Shown in pieces: positions 51,058-60,153 of a stretch of 64,000 nt of DNA. Numbering within the stretch: the stretch's first letter is position 1; every line of letters starts with the position of its first letter. A program made the position numbers and the translations under genes. The notes beneath the pieces are model-generated. The model was not told where the DNA came from and ran no database searches. It worked only from the letters and a program-made list of their open reading frames with translations. The DNA is from Franconibacter pulveris DSM 19144 (GTDB lineage Bacteria; Pseudomonadota; Gammaproteobacteria; Enterobacterales; Enterobacteriaceae): positions 124,001-188,000 of the forward strand of contig KK211224.1 of the NCBI GenBank assembly GCA_000621185.1. Direction: 5' to 3'.

Positions 51058-51090
51058 TGAACTCTTATCAAAATTTAGATCATATGTTCG
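51058..51090. promoter_or_regulatory. LsrR operator-like palindrome at lsrR
   Basis: TGAAC-N23-GTTCG, 33 bp, with an AT-rich centre (AAAATTTAGATC). It has the same length and half-site layout as the site at 51223-51255 on the lsrA side, so the two probably bind the same regulator. Confidence 0.6.
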
Positions 51091-51222
51091 GCTCTGCCCG
51101 GTGAGAATTTGTGAAGCGCCCGGCAAAAAGATCATTTTGCTGGCGCGATTCCCGGAAGGCGATCTAATGCACGAAAGTGTGATCCCTGCACGGTTGTAAA
51201 TATAGTTCACCGACTACGCTTT

Positions 51223-51255
51223 TGAACATTATTAAATTTAAAAATCTTTTGTTCA
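51223..51255. promoter_or_regulatory. LsrR operator-like palindrome at lsrA
   Basis: TGAACA-N21-TGTTCA, 33 bp, with AT-rich centre, ending 13 bp before the lsrA ATG. It partners the site at 51058-51090; the 130 bp between would hold both divergent promoters. A partial CRP-like TGTGA at 51178 lies between them. Confidence 0.65.
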
Positions 51256-51268
51256 ACGCGGAGCGAAG

Positions 51269-52768
51269 ATGATCAATCCGATTCCCCTGCTTGAAGCGCG
51301 CGCCATCAGCAAGCAATTCTCCGGCGTTCCGGTGCTGAAAGGCATCGATTTTACGCTGCTGCCGGGACAGGTTCACGCGCTGCTTGGCGGCAACGGCGCC
51401 GGGAAGTCGACGCTGATGAAAATCATCGCCGGGGTGGAAACGCCGGATAGCGGCGAACTGGTGATTAACGGCAAAGCCTGGCCGCGACTGAAGCCTTCTC
51501 AGGCGCATGAGCAGGGCATTTATCTGGTGCCGCAGGAGCCAATGCTCTTTCCCAACCTCAGCGTAAAAGAGAACATTTTGTTTCGACTTTCGCAAAAGCC
51601 CGAGGTGATGACGCGCCTGAACGAGAAACTCGCGCAGCTTGACTGTCACCTGAACCTGCAGGCCAGCGCCAGCACCCTGGAGGTGGCGGACCAGCAGATG
51701 GTGGAGATCCTGCGCGGGCTGATGCGCGAGGCGAGAATCCTCATTCTCGACGAGCCCACCGCGTCGCTTACCCCGGGCGAAACCGAGCGGCTTTTCCGCC
51801 AGATCCGCGCCCTGCAGGGGCTTGGCGTCGGCATCGTCTTTATCTCCCACAAGCTTCCTGAAATTCGCGCGCTGGCAAGCCATATCTCAGTAATGCGCGA
51901 CGGCGCGGTGGTGCTTGAGGGGGAAACCACCGCGCTCACCAATGAGCAACTGATTAACGCCATGACGCCCGTCAGCCGCGAGCGGCAGTTGAGCGACACG
52001 CAAAAGCTCTGGCTGGCGCTGCCCGGCAACCGCCGCACCCAGCCGCAGGATTTCCCGGTGCTGCGGGTGGAGTCGCTCACCGGCGAAGGGTTTCTCGACC
52101 TGAGCTTTGAGATTTACGCCGGCGAGATAGTCGGCCTGGCGGGCCTTGTGGGCTCCGGGCGCACTGAACTTGCCGAAACGCTCTACGGCCTGCGGCCCGT
52201 CCGTGCCGGGCGCATATGGCTTGAAAACCGCGAGCTTGGCCGCGACGCCACCAAAGCCCGCCTTGAGCGCGGGCTGGTCTATCTGCCGGAAGATCGTCAG
52301 GTCTCCGGGCTGTTTCTTGATGCGCCGGTGCGCTGGAACACCGTGGCGCTGAACGAACCTTCTCTCTGGCAGCAGCAGCAGCGCGAAGCGGCGGTGGTGG
52401 AGCGTTATCACCGCGCGCTCGGCATCAAGCTCAACCATGCCGACCAGCCGGTGCGCACGCTCTCCGGCGGCAACCAGCAGAAGGTGCTGCTGGCCCGCTG
52501 CCTGGAGGCGAACCCGCTGCTGCTGATTGTCGATGAGCCGACGCGCGGGGTGGATGTCGCCGCCCGCGCCGATATCTATCAGCTCATCAAAAGCGTCGCC
52601 GCGCAGAACGTGGCGGTGCTGATGATCTCAAGCGATCTCGATGAGTTTCCGGGACTGGCGGACCGGGTGCTGGTTATGCATCAGGGGGCGCTCAGCGGGG
52701 AGCTTGCGAAATCGGCGGTGTCGGTAGAAAGGATGATGAAGCTCGCTTTTGGAGGAACTCACGCATGA
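51269..52768 (+). CDS. lsrA: LsrA, AI-2 ABC importer ATPase
   Basis: 499 aa with two fused ABC domains, as in RbsA-type sugar importers. First domain: Walker [17 protein letters not shown], Walker [12 protein letters not shown]. Second domain: degenerate Walker [11 protein letters not shown], signature [14 protein letters not shown], Walker [13 protein letters not shown]. It drives AI-2 import through LsrC/LsrD. The stop overlaps the lsrC start (ATGA). Confidence 0.95.
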   Translation: MINPIPLLEARAISKQFSGVPVLKGIDFTLLPGQVHALLGGNGAGKSTLMKIIAGVETPDSGELVINGKAWPRLKPSQAHEQGIYLVPQEPMLFPNLSVKENILFRLSQKPEVMTRLNEKLAQLDCHLNLQASASTLEVADQQMVEILRGLMREARILILDEPTASLTPGETERLFRQIRALQGLGVGIVFISHKLPEIRALASHISVMRDGAVVLEGETTALTNEQLINAMTPVSRERQLSDTQKLWLALPGNRRTQPQDFPVLRVESLTGEGFLDLSFEIYAGEIVGLAGLVGSGRTELAETLYGLRPVRAGRIWLENRELGRDATKARLERGLVYLPEDRQVSGLFLDAPVRWNTVALNEPSLWQQQQREAAVVERYHRALGIKLNHADQPVRTLSGGNQQKVLLARCLEANPLLLIVDEPTRGVDVAARADIYQLIKSVAAQNVAVLMISSDLDEFPGLADRVLVMHQGALSGELAKSAVSVERMMKLAFGGTHA

Positions 52769-53802
52769 AAACCCTGCTGCGCAACCGCGAGCTAAGCGCC
52801 TTTCTCGCCATCCTTGCGCTGTTTGTCGTACTGGTGGCGCTCAACCACAGCTACTTCAGCCTGCAAACGCTGTCGATGATTTTCAGCAGCGCGCAAATCC
52901 TGATTCTGCTGGCGATGGGCGCGGCGCTGGTGATGCTGACGCGCAATATTGATGTCTCTGTCGGCTCCACGCTTGGGCTGTGCGCTATCGCCGTCGGCGT
53001 GGCGCTCAATAATGGCTACAGCCTGCCGCTCGCCATGCTGTTCGCGCTTGGCATCGGCGCGCTGTGCGGCTTTTTTAACGGCGTGCTGGTGGTGGGGCTG
53101 CGCATCCCGGCGATTGTCGCCACTCTCGGCACGCTGGGGCTTTATCGTGGCGGCATGCTGCTGTGGACGGGTGGCAAATGGATAGAAGGGCTGCCGGCGA
53201 GCCTGAAATCGCTCTCTGAACCGCTCGCCTTCGGTATTTCGCCGCTCGGCGTGATGGTGCTGGCGCTGCTGGCCGTGGGCGCGTGGGCGCTCGCGAAAAC
53301 CGCCTTCGGGCGCGATTTCTACGCCGTGGGCGATAACCTCGCCGCCGCGCGCCAGCTCGGCGTGGCGGTGAACCGCACCCGGCTGCTGGCCTTCACCTTT
53401 AACGGCATGCTGGCCGCGCTCGGCGGCATCCTCTTTGCCTCGCAGATTGGCTTTGTGCCAAACCAGACCGGCAGCGGGCTGGAGATGAAAGCCATCGCCG
53501 CCTGCGTGCTTGGCGGCATTTCGCTGCTCGGCGGCACCGGCACGCTGATTGGCGCCTTTCTCGGCGCCTTCTTCCTCACGCAAATCGACACCGTGCTGGT
53601 GTTATTCAAGCTGCCCGCCTGGTGGAATGACTTTATCGCGGGCCTGGTGCTGCTCGGCGTGCTGGTGCTCGACGGCCGCCTGCGCCAGGCGCTGGCGCGC
53701 CATCAGCGGGCGCTGAAGTACAGCCGCTTTGTGCCGGGCAACACAGGGGTGAAAAACGTGACCCCGTTTCCCCGGCGCAAAAGCAAAAAGGAGGTGGCGT
53801 AA
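52765..53802 (+). CDS. lsrC: LsrC, AI-2 ABC importer permease
   Basis: 345 aa membrane permease of the RbsC/BPD_transp_2 family, about nine spans, with [20 protein letters not shown]-like conserved region ([20 protein letters not shown]) and the EAA-like loop [20 protein letters not shown]. It pairs with LsrD. ATG overlaps the lsrA stop by four bases. Confidence 0.94.
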   Translation: MKTLLRNRELSAFLAILALFVVLVALNHSYFSLQTLSMIFSSAQILILLAMGAALVMLTRNIDVSVGSTLGLCAIAVGVALNNGYSLPLAMLFALGIGALCGFFNGVLVVGLRIPAIVATLGTLGLYRGGMLLWTGGKWIEGLPASLKSLSEPLAFGISPLGVMVLALLAVGAWALAKTAFGRDFYAVGDNLAAARQLGVAVNRTRLLAFTFNGMLAALGGILFASQIGFVPNQTGSGLEMKAIAACVLGGISLLGGTGTLIGAFLGAFFLTQIDTVLVLFKLPAWWNDFIAGLVLLGVLVLDGRLRQALARHQRALKYSRFVPGNTGVKNVTPFPRRKSKKEVA

Positions 53803-54807
53803 ATGAAGCTTAACTGGGAAGGGGCGCTGCTCGCGCTGCTGGTGGTGGAGATCCTGCTCTTCGGCGCGTTCAACCCGCGCATGCTGGATCTCAACATGCT
53901 GCTTTTCAGCACCAGCGATTTCATCTGCATTGGCATTGTGGCGCTGCCGCTGACGCTGGTCATCATCAGCGGCGGCATCGATATTTCGCTTGGCTCCACC
54001 ATCGGCCTGTGCGCCATCGCGCTCGGCGTGATGATGCAGGCGGGGTTGCCGATGATGGCGGCGGTGCCGTTAACGCTCGCGCTCGGCCTGCTCTGCGGGC
54101 TGCTGAACGCGGCGCTTATCCACTACACCGGCATCAGCCCGCTGGTGATAACCCTCGGCACGCTCTACCTCTACGGCGGCGGCGCGCTGCTGCTTTCGGG
54201 TTTCGCCGGGGCGACGGGCTTTGAGGGCATCGGCGGCTTCCCGGACGCCTTCACCGCCTTCGCCAACCTGACGCTGTTTGGCCTGCCAGTGCCGCTGGTG
54301 CTGTTCCTGATAATCACGCTGCTTTTCTGGGTGCTGGCGCATAAGGCGCGTTTCGGCCGCCATCTCTTTTTATTAGGGCAGAACCCGCGCGCGGCGCGCT
54401 ACGCGGCGATGCCGGTGAACGGCATGCTGTATGGCGTCTATGGCCTGGTGGGGATTGCTTGCGCCGTCGCCGCGCTGGTGCTGGTCTCCTATTTCGGCTC
54501 GGCGCGCTCCGATCTGGGGCGCGATTTGCTGATGCCAGCGCTGACGGCGGCGGTGCTGGGCGGCGCGAATATTTACGGCGGTTCCGGCTCCGTCATCGGC
54601 ACCGCGGTTGCGGCGCTGCTGGTGGGCTATTTGCAGCAGGGGCTGCAGATGGTGGGCATTCCCAATCAGGTGTCGAGCGCGTTGTCCGGCGCGTTGTTGA
54701 TTGTGGTGGTGATTGGCCGTTCGGCGAGTTTGCACCGTGAAACCCTGCGTGCGGCCTGGCGCCGCTGGCTGGCGCGACGCGGTGCGGTTAACCAATCAGG
54801 AGCTTAA
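53803..54807 (+). CDS. lsrD: LsrD, AI-2 ABC importer permease
   Basis: 334 aa permease, same family as LsrC ([40 protein letters not shown]). Its ATG follows the lsrC stop directly (TAAATG). Together LsrC and LsrD form the membrane channel of the AI-2 importer. lsrB begins one base after its stop. Confidence 0.94.
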   Translation: MKLNWEGALLALLVVEILLFGAFNPRMLDLNMLLFSTSDFICIGIVALPLTLVIISGGIDISLGSTIGLCAIALGVMMQAGLPMMAAVPLTLALGLLCGLLNAALIHYTGISPLVITLGTLYLYGGGALLLSGFAGATGFEGIGGFPDAFTAFANLTLFGLPVPLVLFLIITLLFWVLAHKARFGRHLFLLGQNPRAARYAAMPVNGMLYGVYGLVGIACAVAALVLVSYFGSARSDLGRDLLMPALTAAVLGGANIYGGSGSVIGTAVAALLVGYLQQGLQMVGIPNQVSSALSGALLIVVVIGRSASLHRETLRAAWRRWLARRGAVNQSGA

Positions 54808-54808
54808 T

Positions 54809-55825
54809 ATGAAAACAGCAAAACGTGCCCTGCAACTGAGCGTGCTGGCGCTGGCGCTGGGCGTCGCCTCCGCGCAGGCGGCCGACCGCATCGCCTTTAT
54901 CCCGAAACTGGTCGGGGTGGGCTTTTTCACCAGCGGCGGCAACGGCGCGATGGAAGCGGGCAAGGCGCTCGGCGTGCCGGTGACCTACGACGGGCCGACG
55001 GAGCCGAGCGTTTCCGGGCAGGTGCAGCTCATCAACAACTTCGTCAACCAGGGTTACAACGCGATTATCGTCTCCGCCGTGTCGCCGGACGGCCTCTGCC
55101 CGGCGCTCAAGCGCGCCATGCAGCGCGGCGTGAAGGTGCTGACGTGGGATTCAGACACCAAACCGGAGTGCCGCAGCATTTACATCAACCAGGGTACGCC
55201 GGAGCAGCTTGGCGGCATGCTGGTGGAGATGGCGCAACAGCAGGTGACGAAGCCGGACGCTAAAGTCGCGTTCTTCTATTCAAGCCCCACCGTGACAGAC
55301 CAGAACCAATGGGTAAAAGAGGCGAAGTCGAAAATCGCCAAAGATCATCCGCAGTGGCAAATCGTCACCACCCAGTTTGGCTATAACGACGCGACTAAAT
55401 CGCTGCAAACCGCCGAGGGCATCCTGAAGGCTTACCCGGACCTCGACGCCATTATCGCGCCGGACGCCAACGCGCTGCCCGCCGCCGCTCAGGCCGCCGA
55501 AAACCTTAAGCGCACTAACGTGGCCATTGTCGGTTTCAGCACGCCGAACGTCATGCGCCCCTACGTTGAGCGCGGCACGGTGAAAGCCTTCGGCCTGTGG
55601 GACGTGGTGGAGCAGGGGAAAATTGCGGTCAACGTGGCGGATACGCTTCTGAAGAAAGGCGATCTGAACGTAGGCGACAGCATTGAGGTGAAAGATATCG
55701 GCACGCTGAAAGTCGAGCCTAACAAAGTGCAGGGCTACCAGTATGAGGCGAAGGGCAACGGCATCGTGCTGCTGCCGGAGCGCGTGGTCTTCACCAAAGA
55801 GAACATCAGCAAATACGATTTCTGA
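54809..55825 (+). CDS. lsrB: LsrB, periplasmic AI-2 binding protein
   Basis: 338 aa from the ATG at 54809 (AGGAG upstream). Signal peptide ending SAQAAD. Type-I periplasmic binding protein; [55 protein letters not shown] and [14 protein letters not shown] match known LsrB ligand-pocket regions. It binds (2R,4S)-THMF, the AI-2 form without boron. Confidence 0.95.
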   Translation: MKTAKRALQLSVLALALGVASAQAADRIAFIPKLVGVGFFTSGGNGAMEAGKALGVPVTYDGPTEPSVSGQVQLINNFVNQGYNAIIVSAVSPDGLCPALKRAMQRGVKVLTWDSDTKPECRSIYINQGTPEQLGGMLVEMAQQQVTKPDAKVAFFYSSPTVTDQNQWVKEAKSKIAKDHPQWQIVTTQFGYNDATKSLQTAEGILKAYPDLDAIIAPDANALPAAAQAAENLKRTNVAIVGFSTPNVMRPYVERGTVKAFGLWDVVEQGKIAVNVADTLLKKGDLNVGDSIEVKDIGTLKVEPNKVQGYQYEAKGNGIVLLPERVVFTKENISKYDF

Positions 55826-55834
55826 GGAGGGTGC

Positions 55835-56725
55835 ATGGCGGATTTAGACGATATCAAAGACGGGAAAGATTTCGGCCTCGGGCGGCCGCAGCAGAACACG
55901 CCTTATACGCTTAAGGGCTGCGGGGCGCTGGACTGGGGCATGCAGTCGCGCCTGTCGCGCATCTTCAACCCGAAAAGCGGGCGCACCGTGATGCTGGCTT
56001 TCGACCACGGCTATTTTCAGGGGCCGACCACCGGCCTTGAGCGTATCGACCTCTCCATCGCGCCGCTCTTTGAAGAGACCGACGTGCTGATGTGCACGCG
56101 CGGCATTCTGCGAAGCCAGGTGCCGCCCGCCGCCAACCGGCCGGTGGTGCTGCGCGCCTCTGGCGGCAACTCTATTTTAAGCGAGCTTTCGCGTGAGAGC
56201 GTGGCGGTGGCGATGGAAGACGCGCTGCGCCTGAATGTTTGTGCGGTGGCGGCGCAGGTTTATATCGGCTCTGAATATGAGCACCAGTCAATCAATAACA
56301 TCATTAAACTGGTGGATGAAGGCGCACGCTACGGCATGCCGACGCTTGCGGTGACGGGCGTGGGTAAGGAGATGACGCGCGACGCCCGCTATTTCTCGCT
56401 CGCCAGCCGCATCGCCGCCGAGATGGGGGCGCAGTTTATCAAGACTTACTTCGTGGAAGAGGGGTTCGAGAAGGTCACCGCGAGTTGCCCGGTGCCGATC
56501 GTTATCGCCGGCGGTAAAAAGCTGCCGGAGCACGAGGCGCTGGAGATGTGCTGGCGCGCTATCGATCAGGGCGCGTCAGGCGTGGACATGGGGCGCAATA
56601 TTTTCCAGTCCGAAGCGCCGCTCGCCATGCTCAAGGCGGTGAAAAAGGTGGTGCATGAGAACCTGAGCGCCCGCGAAGCGTATCAGTTCTGGCAGGAAGA
56701 GAAAGCGCAGGGGGGAAGGGGATGA
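55835..56725 (+). CDS. lsrF: LsrF, 3-hydroxy-2,4-pentadione-5-phosphate thiolase
   Basis: 296 aa class-I-aldolase-fold protein (E. coli 291 aa). Conserved [40 protein letters not shown] and [20 protein letters not shown]. It transfers an acetyl group from the AI-2 breakdown product to CoA, giving acetyl-CoA and DHAP. It overlaps lsrG by four bases (ATGA). Confidence 0.94.
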   Translation: MADLDDIKDGKDFGLGRPQQNTPYTLKGCGALDWGMQSRLSRIFNPKSGRTVMLAFDHGYFQGPTTGLERIDLSIAPLFEETDVLMCTRGILRSQVPPAANRPVVLRASGGNSILSELSRESVAVAMEDALRLNVCAVAAQVYIGSEYEHQSINNIIKLVDEGARYGMPTLAVTGVGKEMTRDARYFSLASRIAAEMGAQFIKTYFVEEGFEKVTASCPVPIVIAGGKKLPEHEALEMCWRAIDQGASGVDMGRNIFQSEAPLAMLKAVKKVVHENLSAREAYQFWQEEKAQGGRG

Positions 56726-57015
56726 ATGTGACGCTGGTGGAAATCAACATTAAACCCGAGCGGGTGGATGAGTTTCTGGCGGTGTTTCGCGCCAACCACG
56801 AAGGGGCGCTGAAAGAGCCTGGCAACCTGCGCTTCGATGTGTTGCAGGACCCGGAAACCCCGACGCGCTTTTTTATTTATGAAGCGTATAAAGACGAAGA
56901 GGCCGTACAGGCGCATAAAAAGACGCCGCACTATCTCGCCTGCGTGGAGAAGCTCGAAGAGCTGATGTCGGAGCCGCGCAAAAAACGCAGTTTTGTTGGG
57001 CTATTGCCGGAATAA
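56722..57015 (+). CDS. lsrG: LsrG, phospho-AI-2 isomerase
   Basis: 97 aa ABM-type antibiotic-biosynthesis-monooxygenase fold. [20 protein letters not shown] start and [20 protein letters not shown] with the conserved His/Tyr cluster match E. coli LsrG (96 aa). It converts phospho-AI-2 (P-HPD) to the substrate of LsrF. Last gene of the lsr operon. Confidence 0.94.
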   Translation: MNVTLVEINIKPERVDEFLAVFRANHEGALKEPGNLRFDVLQDPETPTRFFIYEAYKDEEAVQAHKKTPHYLACVEKLEELMSEPRKKRSFVGLLPE

Positions 57016-57039
57016 GAGGGGGGGTTACTGCGATGAAAA

Positions 57040-57062
57040 CCCCCTCACGGCAGGTGAGGGGG
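57040..57062 (-). terminator. Terminator at the end of the second fimbrial operon
   Basis: CCCCCTCAC / GTGAGGGGG stem with a 5-nt loop. On the minus strand it is followed by TTTTC, just after the small periplasmic protein gene (stop at 57071). It lies between convergent lsrG and that gene and may serve both. Confidence 0.75.
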
Positions 57063-57070
57063 AAAAATTG

Positions 57071-57370
57071 TTACTTTGATTTAGCCTGCGCAGCCTGCTG
57101 CATCTCCTGCACTTTTTGCGCGGCAGCCTGCTGGTTCTGGCGGAGGGTCTCGCTGGCTGCGACAAGAAATTCCGGGTGTGTGGCCAGGTAGACAGAAATA
57201 GCTTCGCCAATTTTCTCAGGATGCGCAGTGAAATACTCCTCGGCAATTTTGCCAATTTCAGCTTGCTGCTCTGACGTAAAGGCGGGTTTTTCCTGTGCCT
57301 GGCTCAGTACAGGTGTTGTAATCGCTGTCAGCATCACTAGCGTGGTGAAAATTGATTTGGTCAGGTTCAT
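57071..57370 (-). CDS. Small periplasmic protein resembling the N-terminal domain of ScsC/DsbA-type thioredoxins
   Basis: 99 aa. Signal peptide MNLTKSIFTTLVMLTAITTP ends near LSQA. The mature part is all-helical with two similar units (AEIGKIAEEYFTAHPEKI and AISVYLATHPEFLVAASETL) ending in a Gln/Ala-rich coil. Such YLxxHPExL repeats occur before the thioredoxin domain in ScsC/Com1-like DsbA relatives, where they mediate oligomerisation. Here there is no thioredoxin fold and no cysteine. Eleven bp after the fimbrial chaperone stop with GGGAG before the ATG, so it belongs to that operon. Confidence 0.7.
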   Translation of the reverse strand: MNLTKSIFTTLVMLTAITTPVLSQAQEKPAFTSEQQAEIGKIAEEYFTAHPEKIGEAISVYLATHPEFLVAASETLRQNQQAAAQKVQEMQQAAQAKSK

Positions 57371-57381
57371 GTTTTAACTCC

Positions 57382-58068
57382 CTAAATATTAATATTTTTT
57401 GTGACGACAGGCATCACTCGCCCATAGTCATTGATGCTTTGCCAGACTAACTGGCAGGTCACCTTGTCTGAACACCAGCTGCTCTGTCGTTGGCTAAACG
57501 GAGCCACAACCCCTGCGTCATCAATCGCTTTACCGTTCACCTTGAGGTTGAATAGCGTGACGTAATAAGGGGTTTTGTTTTCAACGCTAAGACCGCCAGC
57601 GGTATGTCGCCATACCAGCTGTCGATAGGCCTCTTCCGGGCTGCCTTTCAGCCCTGAAGGGCGGTAAATCAGCTTGAGGTTCGAGCGCACCGCCAGCTGA
57701 ACCTTATCAGGTTCAGCTGCACCTGACGGGATCGCGGCAATACTCACGGTATAGAGACTTTCACGATCGGACGGTAAATTGTCGCTGGTTTGAACGATGC
57801 GAAGCGTGTTTTCTCTTCCAGCCGCAAGTGAAAAAAGCGGAGGGGTTATCGTAAATGCGACATCGCTTGTCTGCGCATTTTCGTTGCCGGACCATATGTC
57901 GCCACGCGTCACCTTAGAGTTCACCAGGTAGGCGATGGCGGAACGGTTATAGACCGATACGCTTACGCTTTTTTTCTTTTCTGAGATCACGAAACGGGTG
58001 CCGCCAACGACGACACCAGCCTGTGCAACTGAGCAGAAAAAGAGAATCAGAATGCACAATCTACGCAT
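57382..58068 (-). CDS. Periplasmic fimbrial chaperone (second of the operon)
   Basis: 228 aa. Signal peptide ends VAQA. PapD-like double-Ig fold: GGTRFVISEKKKSVSVSVYN (Arg-equivalent), DVAFTITPPLFSLAAGRENT, LPSDRESLYTVSIAAIP and SNLKLIYRP (Lys-equivalent). Near the C-terminus Cys199 and Cys205 (WCSDKVTC) resemble the PapD Cys207-Cys212 disulfide, which depends on DsbA. It overlaps the preceding subunit gene by 8 bp (ATGCGTAG). It may serve the adhesin or minor subunits rather than the main rod. Confidence 0.88.
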   Translation of the reverse strand: MRRLCILILFFCSVAQAGVVVGGTRFVISEKKKSVSVSVYNRSAIAYLVNSKVTRGDIWSGNENAQTSDVAFTITPPLFSLAAGRENTLRIVQTSDNLPSDRESLYTVSIAAIPSGAAEPDKVQLAVRSNLKLIYRPSGLKGSPEEAYRQLVWRHTAGGLSVENKTPYYVTLFNLKVNGKAIDDAGVVAPFSQRQSSWCSDKVTCQLVWQSINDYGRVMPVVTKNINI

Positions 58069-58585
58069 AGGTCAAAACAAACGTTGCAGAGGCATTTGCC
58101 GTACCAGCAGTAACGGTTCCACCGTTAGCCACATAACGGGCGTAAAAATTCAGTGTTGCAGTCGTTTCGCCTTCCGCAGGAGTGAATTTCGCGCTTTCAT
58201 CGCCAAATGGAATCAGGCTGTAATCGGCGTTATAGATCCCCACGCCAACTCCTGCTGCCGCCGATGCTCCTGTCGTTAATGCGAGCAAATCAGCATTTTT
58301 ACTATCCGCCGTTCCTTCGAAATGAACGGTAATGGTTTTTACCGCTGTCGGGCATTTCTCAAGATTTATGGCGAAAGGTTTGAAAACCGATCCATCACCC
58401 GCTCTGGTAAATTGCTTACTCGCTACGTTTCCTAAGTCAACGGTGAGCGTTTTCGAGTCAGCGGTTACCGCACAGCTATTCTCTACAATTTTACCCAGCA
58501 CATTAATGGTGCCGTCATGAGCGGTCGCACTGAATCCTGCCAGCCCCAGCAGGAGATGCGTACAAACCAACATAATACGTTTCAT
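58061..58585 (-). CDS. Minor fimbrial subunit (type 1 pilin family)
   Basis: 174 aa. Signal peptide ends SATAHD. Pilin with the Cys pair (ENSCAVTADSKTLTVDLG and LEKCPTAVKTIT), N-terminal donor strand GTINVLGKIVENSC and the C-terminal FYARYVANGGTVTAGTANAS then ATFVLTYA. 9 bp after the previous subunit. Position between two subunit genes and the second chaperone suggests an adaptor or minor subunit. Confidence 0.85.
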   Translation of the reverse strand: MKRIMLVCTHLLLGLAGFSATAHDGTINVLGKIVENSCAVTADSKTLTVDLGNVASKQFTRAGDGSVFKPFAINLEKCPTAVKTITVHFEGTADSKNADLLALTTGASAAAGVGVGIYNADYSLIPFGDESAKFTPAEGETTATLNFYARYVANGGTVTAGTANASATFVLTYA

Positions 58586-58594
58586 TGCCGCCTC

Positions 58595-59128
58595 TTATTG
58601 GTAATTCATGTCAAAATACATAACGGCAGTGGCATCCCCGGCCGTTACGTCTGCTTTAGTTGATTTGTAGCGTAAATAAAAGACGAGGGTGTTATCGCCG
58701 CCAATCAAAGGATAAACATCCGAATCGGTATTATTAATGCTGATAGGGCTCTGGTTGGCATCTAATATTTGTACGCCAATACCGGTCGCCATTTTACCTT
58801 CAGACCCTTTGCCGGTATCAGATAATGCCAATAAGGACGTGTCACTGTTATCGCTGGTTCCGCTAAACAGTATTTTTGAACCCGTAATACTTCCGCTACA
58901 GTCTTTGAGCTTAATATTAAATTTCACTGCTGCTGTGGTTGTACCTACAGACGGAAAATCCGCAGGTGAAAATTGCCCTATAGTGACATCCTGATTGGTG
59001 CTGCTTGTATCTATATCACAGGATGAGCCAACAATCGTACCTGTAAACTTCAGGTTATCGGCAGCATTCGCCGCAGGCAGGCCTGTGAATAATAAGACCA
59101 GACATGCCAGATTGAATTTATTCATCAT
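58595..59128 (-). CDS. Fimbrial subunit (type 1 pilin family)
   Basis: 177 aa from the ATG at 59128 (AGGAAAG three bases upstream); the open frame begins with a TTG inside the adhesin gene. Signal peptide ends ANAADN. Cys pair in GSSCDIDTSSTNQDVTIGQF and LKDCSGSITG; ends AVMYFDMNYQ, typical of pilins. Likely a minor subunit or adaptor following the tip adhesin. Confidence 0.85.
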   Translation of the reverse strand: MMNKFNLACLVLLFTGLPAANAADNLKFTGTIVGSSCDIDTSSTNQDVTIGQFSPADFPSVGTTTAAVKFNIKLKDCSGSITGSKILFSGTSDNSDTSLLALSDTGKGSEGKMATGIGVQILDANQSPISINNTDSDVYPLIGGDNTLVFYLRYKSTKADVTAGDATAVMYFDMNYQ

Positions 59129-59138
59129 GGTCTTTCCT

Positions 59139-60152
59139 TTACGCAAAATCGATAACCAGTGTCGCCAGGGCAGTGAATAAGCCTTCTTTCGGCTTTTTAC
59201 CCGTGGTGCTGATAGGGTAAGCTTTTAGCGTTACGCTGGCATTCCCACTGCCGTCAAGATTAAACGGTACTGCACTGTTGATGTTATTTGGCGTCAGCAC
59301 ATCACCCTGCTCGCTGGTGACAACCACACCGACATCCACGTTATCACTGGCAATCGCGTTAGCGTTACCGGATGCAGGGGTTGCCGTAACACGCATCGCC
59401 AGGTTTGCCGCTCCATCGACATTGGCGCATTTGATCGGCACATTGAAGGTCTTATCCGTCATCCCGGTCGGTTTTTCTCCGGCGGTTTTAAAGCTGGAGT
59501 TCATCATGGTACCGAAATCCACGGTGATGGTCTGGCCTGCGTTAATTGTGCAGTTTTGCGGTACAACAACAGATCCTGAAAGATGCACCTCGCTTAGTGG
59601 ATAAGGGCCAAACGCCTCGCCGGGGCTTGTCGTGTCATACAGTGAAAATACAGTGACAGAAAAAGATGAATTACCTACAAAAGATTTTGTGAGATACAGA
59701 GTCATACGTCCCATTGAGCCAGTAGTGTATCTCGACGGACTATTACATGGCATTGCGTGTCCCATGTTATTAGATACATAGTTTAGTGGTGTGTTAATAT
59801 AACTCCTTAGCCAACCACCGATGTAAACATCGGTTGCTACTTCTAGATAATCATTTACTTTATAAAACTGGCGACCATCATAATGCCCAATTGGCAGATC
59901 AGTTTTCGTCGAAAAATAATCATTCATGTATGTATCTGGGCAGGAGCAGGTCGCGATATATTCCTGTCCCAAGTTCCATATATAGGCATTTTTCCAGGTA
60001 TAGCCTGGTTTGTTATTTGCAGCGTTGGTTATGGATATTGTACCGAAGTTAGCGGAGTAAATATAAGGTGAGTAATTCGTTGTATGGCATTCACCCGCCC
60101 ATCCAAACATTGACCACAGCATTAAACATGCGGCGAAAAATAATCTAAACAT
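59139..60152 (-). CDS. Two-domain fimbrial tip adhesin
   Basis: 337 aa. Signal peptide ends FGWAGE. N-terminal lectin-like domain (about 20-190) with cysteines CHTTNYS, CSCPDTYMND, and the block LPIGHYDGRQFYKVNDYLEV; C-terminal pilin domain from LSGSVVVPQNCTINAGQTI to FTALATLVIDFA. It shares the LPxGH...YKxND.L..AT and VxVPQxCxINxGxxI signatures with the adhesin at 9261-10364. One base after the usher stop. Confidence 0.85.
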   Translation of the reverse strand: MFRLFFAACLMLWSMFGWAGECHTTNYSPYIYSANFGTISITNAANNKPGYTWKNAYIWNLGQEYIATCSCPDTYMNDYFSTKTDLPIGHYDGRQFYKVNDYLEVATDVYIGGWLRSYINTPLNYVSNNMGHAMPCNSPSRYTTGSMGRMTLYLTKSFVGNSSFSVTVFSLYDTTSPGEAFGPYPLSEVHLSGSVVVPQNCTINAGQTITVDFGTMMNSSFKTAGEKPTGMTDKTFNVPIKCANVDGAANLAMRVTATPASGNANAIASDNVDVGVVVTSEQGDVLTPNNINSAVPFNLDGSGNASVTLKAYPISTTGKKPKEGLFTALATLVIDFA

Positions 60153-60153
60153 A

